Source of the DNA: Oscillospiraceae bacterium
GTDB lineage: Bacteria > Bacillota > Clostridia > Oscillospirales > Ruminococcaceae
Length of the DNA stretch: 39,071 nt
Direction of reading: 5' to 3'
NCBI GenBank assembly: GCA_017848115.1
Contig: JAGAKZ010000037.1
Location: forward strand, 1 to 39,071
Positions 33,567 through 39,071 of the stretch are shown here, in pieces. The translations under genes and the position numbers were made by a program. Position 1 is the stretch's first letter. Every line of letters starts with the position of its first letter. The notes beneath the pieces are model-generated. The model saw only the letters and a list, made by a program, of their open reading frames with translations, had not been told where the DNA came from and made no database searches.

Positions 33567-34841
33567 TGCCGGAAGCAGTGCCATTTCGCTCGCTTCATCC
33601 GTTACTGCGTCCGCCCTCTGACCGCTGCCCGCTTGAAACGTGTAGTGAATCACAATCCTGTTTCCGCAGGTTCGGGAGTACTTCTCCGCTTTCTCATACA
33701 CCTCAATCCTGCGAATGAACACTCACAGCAATTCGGGCGTGAGTTCAGGCATCTCAATATACGTCTTTGCCTTGGCGATAAACTCCTTCACATACATTTC
33801 ACGCAAGTACATCTCATCAATTTTTTCGTGATGCACTGCAGTTCCTGCCGCAGCTCTGCCTGTTCCAGCTCGTACCCACTCGCCATTGTATCATAGCGTT
33901 CAGGTGTGATTCGTCCCGTCACCCTGTCCTCGTACAGACAGCGGATGATGTTGTCAAGCTGACTGATTCTCGCAGTAATCTGCGTTTTCTGCCGTTCTGC
34001 TGTAGCATAGAATCTCTCCGCTTCTGCTTCACCATTTGCTGTTGCCATCGCATAGAATTCCTCCGTGTTTTCTCTTGCGTATGCCGTCATCTGTCGGAGC
34101 GAGGTCAGCACAATCTCGTTCAGCACGGATTCTCGGATATAATGCGAGGTACAATGGCCGTTGCCCTTTGTCTGGTATCCGCCGAATTGGAATGCATTCA
34201 GCTTTGGATCAATCGTTTTACCCCTGTGCAGATACAGTCTTGCACCGCATTCAGCACAGAACAGATAGCCTGCAAACTTGTCCATTTCACCCTGCAAATC
34301 GGGACGCTTTCTGCCTGCGAAGTGCTTCTGCACCGTATCAAACAGCTTTCTGCTGACGATAGCCTCGTGCGTGTCCTTGAAAACCAGCTGCTTTTCGGGC
34401 GGATTCTTCAGTCGTTTCTTTAGCTTATTGCTCTTGGAATAGGTCTTGAAATTGACCGTATCTCCGCAATAAAACTCGTTGGAAAGCATCTTGCGAACAG
34501 TTGTAACTGTCCATGTGTAGGGCTTGTCAAGGTTCGGATTTCCCGACCGATTGCCTGTCGTTCTGAACGCATACACGCTCGGGCAGAGAATTTCCTCACG
34601 TTCAAAGGTCGCACAGATTCTGCGGATGCCGATGCCGCTTGCGTACATCTCAAAGATTCGCTTGACGATGGGAGCAGTTTCGGGATTTGGTACAAGCTGT
34701 TTCGGATTATCGGGATTTTTCATATAGCCGTAGGGAATTGTCGTTCCCACACGTTCCCCGCGTTCGCCCTTTGCACGCTGTACCGCACGGATTTTCTTGC
34801 TCGTGTCTCTGGCGAAGAAATCGTTGAAGAAATTCCGCATT
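33564..34841 (-). pseudogene. Large serine recombinase remnant (no catalytic domain; frameshift and stop)
   Basis: The reading starts abruptly at RNFFNDFFARDTSKKIRAVQ, the segment that directly follows the resolvase catalytic domain in transposon-type large serine recombinases. The Recombinase domain (VGTTIPYGYM, VKRIFEMYASGIGIRRI), the zinc-ribbon (LFCAECGARL and, later, HC) and the coiled coil follow. Near 33830 the frame shifts: the correct C-terminus continues as KIDEMYLREMYVKEF and ELTPELL, then hits an in-frame TGA where Arg is expected (VFIRRIEVYEKAEKYSR follows), and ends at 33564. The N-terminal catalytic Ser domain is absent. It cannot recombine DNA. G+C is well above the flanks, so it is imported. 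Confidence 0.85.
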
Positions 34842-35407
34842 CTGCACAAGTGCGAGCAGTATGACGATGTGCAGAAATGGTTTGCTGAATGTGTGCTGAC
34901 GGAAACAGAACTATTCCGCAGGAGTTATCAGATGGAGTACATTAATCATCCAATCAGTTCAGCGGAAATGCGGCTATCGGAAACCTATTTTTTCAATCGA
35001 TTTGATGATTACTACGCATTCATGCTCCTGCATTTCACCCAGCTTGGTAAGCCGATACGCAGCTGTCAGTGCTGTGGCAGATTCTTTGTTCCGAAAACGA
35101 AAAAAATCACCCTGTACTGTGACAGAGTGATTACGGCTGACGATAAGGCCTGCAACAGGTCGCACCGAAGCTTATGCAGAAATTGAAGAAACAGCAGGAC
35201 ACCGTGCTTGCGGAATATGACCGTGTAAAAAACCACAATTACAAGCGTTTTGAACGTGGCGAATGGAAGCTTCCAGGAGAAGAAACGGAAAAGGATATGA
35301 CGTTTGAACAGTATGCCGCATGGCTGATGCAGGCTCAGGCGGCTCGGAGAGCTTATCTTTGTGGGGAGATTTCGGGGGAGGAGTTTGAGAAAACCCTATC
35401 CGAGTAA
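34842..35407 (+). pseudogene. DUF6076-type gene remnant (N-truncated, frameshifted)
   Basis: From about 34842 the plus strand encodes CEQYDDVQKWFAECVL, FDDYYAFMLLHFTQLGKPIR and the zinc-finger-like CQCCGRFFVPKTKKITLYCDR, recognisable as the DUF6076 family found on clostridial mobile elements. At about 35158 (after ADDKACN) the frame shifts; the next frame resumes with VAPKLMQKLKKQQDTVLAEY and runs to TAA at 35405-35407. The N-terminus is replaced by the antisense of the recombinase remnant, so the two genes are fused head-to-head by a deletion or insertion junction. A hairpin follows the stop. Confidence 0.7.
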
Positions 35408-35410
35408 TGA

Positions 35411-35450
35411 AAAATGCTGCCTTGCGTTTATGCAAGACAGCATTTTCTGA
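35411..35450 (+). terminator. Terminator-like hairpin after the DUF6076 remnant
   Basis: AAAATGCTG-CTTGC (35411-35425, one unpaired base) pairs with GCAAG-CAGCATTTT (35432-35446). Confidence 0.6.
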
Positions 35451-35512
35451 TTTGTCCCTTTGAGAAATAATTCGTCTAATCCAAGCAACCGTGTGCAGAT
35501 TTAGCTCGGATA

Positions 35513-37834
35513 TTATGATTTTGATATCAATTCACGCTTCATAAGACACATATCCAATACATTAATTATGTCGTCATCACACATATCCGCAGCCTGCCAA
35601 TCTGTGAGTGTTGCGTTTGGTATGCAGATCAGCCATTTCTGAAGCATGACTACATCTGCCACATTGAATGTTCCATCTGCATTAACATCTCCAACAACCT
35701 TGTTTTTCTCCCAGTGTGCATAAAGCGTGTGGTTTTTATTTGTTGTAACAGTCGTGGATGCAGTCACTTCTGTGCCGCCATCTGCTGCAGTAAACCAACC
35801 GAGGAAAGTGTAGCCGTCTCGTGTGGGCTTAGGCAATGTTCCATAGCCCTTGCTATAAGTCACAGTAACTGAATCGTCTGATACAGTACCGCCATTTGCA
35901 TCTAGCGTAACAGTATAAGAGTTCAGCTTCCACTGTGCGTACAGTGTCTGATTAGCAGTAATCGTTACCTTGCTGTCCTTGGTGATCTGCGTACCACCGC
36001 TTTCAGCAGTAAACCAGCCCTTGAAAACATGTCCTGTACGAGTTGGTGTTGGCAAATCACCGTAAGTACTGTTGTAGGTTACTGATTTACTGGTTGTGTC
36101 GCAGGAGCCGCCGTTGGTGTTGAATGTTATGGTGTATTTGTTTGCTGTCCAGTGAGCGTAGAGAGTCTGATCTGTTGTTACTGAAACAATCGAATCTTCC
36201 GTTATCTGCGTACCGCCCTCTTTTGCTGTGTACCATCCAGCGAAAGTATATCCTGTGCGTGTCGGCTTGGGTAATGAACCATATGCAGTATTGTATAGGA
36301 TTGATTTTGTAGCAGTAGGAGTTGTTCCGCCATTAGCATCGAATGTTAGAATTCTATCGGTATAAACAATAAACTCCTGATAGTTATCAACAGTAGTAGA
36401 TTCGCCATATTGGTTACGACCGACTAAAAAATAACCATATGTGCCTGGTTCTTCGAGAGTGCAAATATAGGAGTTTTTATCTGTAACATCAATGAAGTCA
36501 ATTCGCTTTCCGTTATAATCTAACGGAATGTATAACTCTGTTGAATAAGCGGCTGAAAAACTGAATTCAACCTGCTCACCAGTTCTATATGCTTTTTTAT
36601 TATTATTGATTATCAATTCTTGTGGAGCAGAATCATATACTTTAAATTCTTTATATTCTACAACTGTTGAATTCTCACCATATTTATTTCTAGCATACAA
36701 AAAATAGCCATAAGTTCCAGCTTTATCAAAAGAACATGAATACGATGTTTTGCCGGTGACATCTATGAAATCACTACGAACTCCATTATAATCAAGAGGA
36801 ATATAGAGTTCAGCTGCATTAACACTTTCGAATTCAAATGTAACGGTTTCACCTAGTGCATATTCGGACTTATCATTTGTAATAGATAAACCAGATGGTG
36901 TATCATCATATATTATGATTTCTTGATAATCATCAACTGTAGAAGTTTCTCCCAAACTATTTCGACCGTATAGGAAAAAGCCATAAGTTCCAGCCTTATC
37001 AAAAGAACATGAATACGATGTTTTACCCGTTACATCTATAAAATCACTACGGACTCCATTATAATCCAATGGTATGTATAATTCAGTTTCGCCTTTGCTT
37101 GTAAAATTAAAAGTTACAGTTTCGCCTACTGAATATGATGTTTTGTCTGTATAAATTGAAAAGTTTTCTCTATCCAAATCAGAAACAAGAGTATTAGAAA
37201 TCAACGCATACCAATCCACATCTGTCGCCCCAGAAGAAAGCTTCGATGCACTCACCCAACTATCAGCCTGAAGCCCTCTGCCACTATAAACAGCACTTTC
37301 AATGACGTGATATGTACCATTGCTTACATTGTATCCTGTAACTGCCATAAAATGATTGGAAACATGAATTGCGGCAACACCGCCATTCTTTAAGTGGTTA
37401 ATCAATCTGGTGTCTGAAATCGTTCCATAATACTGACCGTCAATTTTGAATCCATAGCTGCTGCCATAGCCTGATTGAACTCTATTGTAAAAGGCTTGTC
37501 TATACAAACCGCCATTGCCTGGCTGATAGGATCCATTATTAACAGCCCATGTGGCAAGTTCTTCAGCTCTTATCTTACTCCCATTCAGTGCGTATATAGC
37601 ATTACAGAACGAAAAAATGCCACATCCGGACGTATACATACTGTTCCTAGATGAAGCGTACTTGGTGAATGTTACAGCTTTCCAGTAGGAATCATTCTGG
37701 TTGTACAACCTGCCCTCAGCAGCATTTGCTTCCATCATAGTTAATGGGCTGAGTGAATCGTTCGGGAACACCGACAAGAATGAAAACAGCATAAGTCCTG
37801 CAAGGAAAAAGCTTAAAAATCGGTTACGTTTCAT
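35513..37834 (-). CDS. Secreted C39-like cysteine peptidase with Ig-like and InlB-type repeats and a dockerin
   Basis: A 773-residue precursor. The signal peptide is 1-39 (ending ANAAE). A papain-fold C39-like domain (about 42-215) has Cys71 in TSGCGIFSF and His161 in SNHFMAVTGY. Three near-identical Ig-like repeats of about 90 residues (222-490) share SYSVGETVTF, ELYIPLDYNG, DFIDVTGK and DKAGTYG. Three InlB/Listeria-Bacteroides repeats (about 495-705) share 'LDANGG', 'PTRTGYTFAGW' and 'TLYAHW'. The dockerin (713-773) has DVNADGTFNVADV as its first loop; its second loop, CDDDIINVLDM, is degenerate. GGGAGG precedes the ATG at 37834. The dockerin implies docking on a cellulosome scaffold or the cell surface. 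The substrate (host, competitor or self protein) is unknown. Confidence 0.85.
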   Translation of the reverse strand: MKRNRFLSFFLAGLMLFSFLSVFPNDSLSPLTMMEANAAEGRLYNQNDSYWKAVTFTKYASSRNSMYTSGCGIFSFCNAIYALNGSKIRAEELATWAVNNGSYQPGNGGLYRQAFYNRVQSGYGSSYGFKIDGQYYGTISDTRLINHLKNGGVAAIHVSNHFMAVTGYNVSNGTYHVIESAVYSGRGLQADSWVSASKLSSGATDVDWYALISNTLVSDLDRENFSIYTDKTSYSVGETVTFNFTSKGETELYIPLDYNGVRSDFIDVTGKTSYSCSFDKAGTYGFFLYGRNSLGETSTVDDYQEIIIYDDTPSGLSITNDKSEYALGETVTFEFESVNAAELYIPLDYNGVRSDFIDVTGKTSYSCSFDKAGTYGYFLYARNKYGENSTVVEYKEFKVYDSAPQELIINNNKKAYRTGEQVEFSFSAAYSTELYIPLDYNGKRIDFIDVTDKNSYICTLEEPGTYGYFLVGRNQYGESTTVDNYQEFIVYTDRILTFDANGGTTPTATKSILYNTAYGSLPKPTRTGYTFAGWYTAKEGGTQITEDSIVSVTTDQTLYAHWTANKYTITFNTNGGSCDTTSKSVTYNSTYGDLPTPTRTGHVFKGWFTAESGGTQITKDSKVTITANQTLYAQWKLNSYTVTLDANGGTVSDDSVTVTYSKGYGTLPKPTRDGYTFLGWFTAADGGTEVTASTTVTTNKNHTLYAHWEKNKVVGDVNADGTFNVADVVMLQKWLICIPNATLTDWQAADMCDDDIINVLDMCLMKRELISKS

Positions 37835-37909
37835 ACTAAAACCTCCCATAAATAGAATAATATAGTTACAGAGCACACAAGATAATCACATCTGGCTACT
37901 CTTATCTGT

Positions 37910-37939
37910 ATTATAATCTATTTAAGTTGAAAAAGTCAA
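37910..37939 (-). promoter_or_regulatory. Promoter of the dockerin-peptidase gene
   Basis: Minus strand: TTGACT (37939-37934), an 18-bp spacer, and TATAAT (37915-37910). Confidence 0.55.
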
Positions 37940-37988
37940 TACCTTTTAGTCATATGTGATAAAATCTTTATTGAAGAGAGTGTCATTT

Positions 37989-38330
37989 ATGGCATGGTAC
38001 AAGAGAATTCGTGATTTACGGGAAGATTCTGATAAAACACAGACGGAGGTTGCAGAATTTTTAGGAACAACGGCACAGTATTACGGGAAATATGAAAAGG
38101 GAGAACGGGAACTTCCATTTATGAGAGCGATTCAGCTTGCGGAATATTATGGGGTGAGCCTTGATTATCTGGCTGGCCGTCAAAAACACAGAGATGAACA
38201 GTCACTCAGCGAAGATGAACAGAATCTGCTTCATATCTGGCACTGTCTATCAGAACGGGATAAAGGTAAGGTAGAGTATCTCATAGCAGAGCTTCTGGAG
38301 GCGCAGGCTCAAAGAAAAGAAGCAAAATAA
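37989..38330 (+). CDS. XRE-family HTH transcriptional regulator
   Basis: 113 residues. The HTH is at about 4-62: YKRIRDLREDSDKTQTEVAE, FLGTTAQYYGKYEKGERELP and IQLAEYYGVSLDYLAGR, the standard Cro/CI fold. It is followed by about 40 residues (SEDEQNLLHIWHCLSERDKG) typical of short phage- or element-type regulators. The ATG at 37989 follows GAAGAGAG; the frame extends upstream to 37956 without a ribosome site. G+C is higher than in neighbours, suggesting transfer. It is divergent from the dockerin-peptidase gene, with about 150 bases between starts, so it could regulate that gene. A hairpin follows. Confidence 0.85.
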   Translation: MAWYKRIRDLREDSDKTQTEVAEFLGTTAQYYGKYEKGERELPFMRAIQLAEYYGVSLDYLAGRQKHRDEQSLSEDEQNLLHIWHCLSERDKGKVEYLIAELLEAQAQRKEAK

Positions 38331-38369
38331 CAATGAGTGGAAAATAGAATACAACTTTTGTGGATAAGA

Positions 38370-38408
38370 AAACCCGTGCAAAATCGTATTGATTCTGCAC
38401 GGGTTTCG
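38370..38408 (+). terminator. Terminator-like hairpin after the XRE gene
   Basis: AAACCCGTGCA (38370-38380) pairs perfectly with TGCACGGGTTT (38396-38406), 11 bp with a 15-nt loop. Confidence 0.65.
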
Positions 38409-38511
38409 TATCCTATTCGGTTGGTTGCTGATTCTCCGATAAGAGTATCAGCAATTTTCAGAGGTGCTTTTTACTTTGAACACAATAATAAAAATTAAAC
38501 AAAATTAATTT

Positions 38512-38937
38512 TTACATAATAGAACTCTTTATTTTCATAATATCATCAGCTGACAATCCTGTCTGGGAAATAATCTCCTGAATGTCAACATTATTTTTGA
38601 TAAGATAAGTTGCAAATCGAGTCAAGCCTTCATTTCTGCCAATCTCAATGCCCTCATTTTTTCCAATCTCGATTCCTTCACTCTTTCCAATCTCAATTCC
38701 TTCACTCTTTCCAATCTCGATTCCTTCACTCTTCCCAATCTCGATTCCTTCACTCTTCCCAAGATTTTTATAATCTTCAAACGCCTTGCACATATCCATC
38801 GTCTCCTCATCAATATCAAAATCAATTTTCAGCTTAGAACAATAACGTAAAACATTAGATGTTTTCCTATCCAGATTTTTAAATCTCTCATTTTCCGATA
38901 ACGCCTGTTGCATAGCATACATATCTTCAGAATGTTA
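38512..38937 (-). pseudogene. C-terminal remnant of an Rpn/PD-(D/E)XK nuclease family transposase-like protein
   Basis: 136 residues from the first ATG (38922); the frame is closed by TAA four codons upstream, so the nuclease N-terminus is missing. The visible part has a helical segment (QALSENERFKNLDRKTSNVL), then tandem GKSEGIEI octapeptides and a C-terminal helix pair (VDIQEIISQTGLSADDIMKI). 'EG.E.G' repeats and an 'I...TGLS..EI..I' tail are typical of Rpn/YhgA-like recombination-promoting nucleases. No ribosome site was seen. It is most likely a decayed copy. Confidence 0.6.
38639..38758. repeat. 24-bp tandem repeat, five units
   Basis: Units of CCAATCTCGATTCCTTCACTC plus three bases, repeated four times almost identically (38663-38758) after one diverged unit (38639-38662). 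They encode GKSEGIEI on the minus strand. Confidence 0.9.
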
Positions 38938-39033
38938 TTAAAAATATTAAACTTAATAAAAATAATATAAAATTTTATTAAAACATATTTTATTTATTGT
39001 TCAACCCAGGACTAACCCAAGTTTACTACAACC

Positions 39034-39070
39034 GGGTGTAACACACACCCTATATCCCATTTTATTGGGA
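39034..39070. repeat. Two small inverted repeats near the window end
   Basis: GGGTGT (39034-39039)/ACACCC (39045-39050) and TCCCA (39055-39059)/TGGGA (39066-39070). They lie in about 150 bases that contain no gene after the Rpn remnant; the last 70 are more G+C-rich than the A/T-rich part before. They could belong to a gene or element beyond the window. Confidence 0.4.
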
Positions 39071-39071
39071 A

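Noticed and set aside
33720-33840. Programmed frameshift or TGA recoding in the recombinase
   Set aside because: The catalytic N-terminal domain is also missing and no slippery site with a following structure was apparent, so simple decay explains both lesions.
38639-38758. Possible CRISPR array
   Set aside because: The repeats are directly adjacent 24-bp units with no spacers and lie in a coding frame.

Overview
The window looks like the chromosome of a low-G+C, anaerobic, fibre-degrading Firmicute of the Ruminococcus group (Oscillospiraceae). The reasons are three secreted proteins with dockerin modules (a GH5 cellulase, a beta-helix carbohydrate-binding protein and a cysteine peptidase), a VTC/DUF4956 pair, a 'reverse' rubrerythrin, and the gdpP-rplI-dnaB-tilS-ftsH housekeeping order. 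G+C looks like about one third by eye, except for visibly richer patches near 33.5-35.4 kb and 38 kb. Species cannot be fixed from the sequence alone.

Layout. 1-1.4 kb: tail of an IS-type transposase, then a MalG-like ABC permease and a small membrane-anchored protein. 1.5-12.1 kb: core genes, all on +: a degenerate phosphohexomutase, RNase J, the c-di-AMP phosphodiesterase GdpP, L9, DnaB, TilS and FtsH. Several perfect or near-perfect sigma-A promoters and clear terminators mark the units. 12.2-15.6 kb: an HTH/AAA/PD-(D/E)XK protein with a palindromic operator-like promoter, a broken antitoxin, reverse rubrerythrin (-) and dUTPase. 15.6-21.6 kb: the cellulosome-linked block. A GH5-dockerin cellulase and an N-dockerin beta-helix protein lie on -, and a VTC-domain protein plus DUF4956 lie on +.

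21.7-24.1 kb (-): two WXG100-like small proteins followed by a lipoprotein whose His and Cys motifs resemble a clan-CD (caspase/gingipain-like) peptidase. This is the strongest candidate for an undescribed system here. 24.5-28.5 kb: a second AAA/PD-(D/E)XK protein (-), then a BlaI/M56/8-TM signalling operon (+) with twin operator dyads. 28.5-32.6 kb (-): a TetR plus isochorismatase-like hydrolase unit, and a tight five-gene cluster (methyltransferase, GNAT, isochorismatase-like hydrolase, GNAT, GNAT) behind a perfect consensus promoter.

32.7-35.4 kb is a decayed accessory patch. It holds a chymotrypsin-like protease tail whose nucleophile Ser is replaced by Arg, a small lipoprotein, an N-truncated, frameshifted and nonsense-bearing large serine recombinase, and a truncated, frameshifted DUF6076 gene facing it. 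35.5-39 kb: a dockerin-bearing C39-like cysteine peptidase with Ig-like and InlB-type repeats, an XRE regulator on the other strand, and the truncated tail of an Rpn-type nuclease with 24-bp tandem repeats.

Functionally, the cellulosome-related secreted proteins share a host. The core genes form normal growth operons. The remainder is small signalling or resistance-like units and mobile-element debris. No tRNA, rRNA or CRISPR array was seen.
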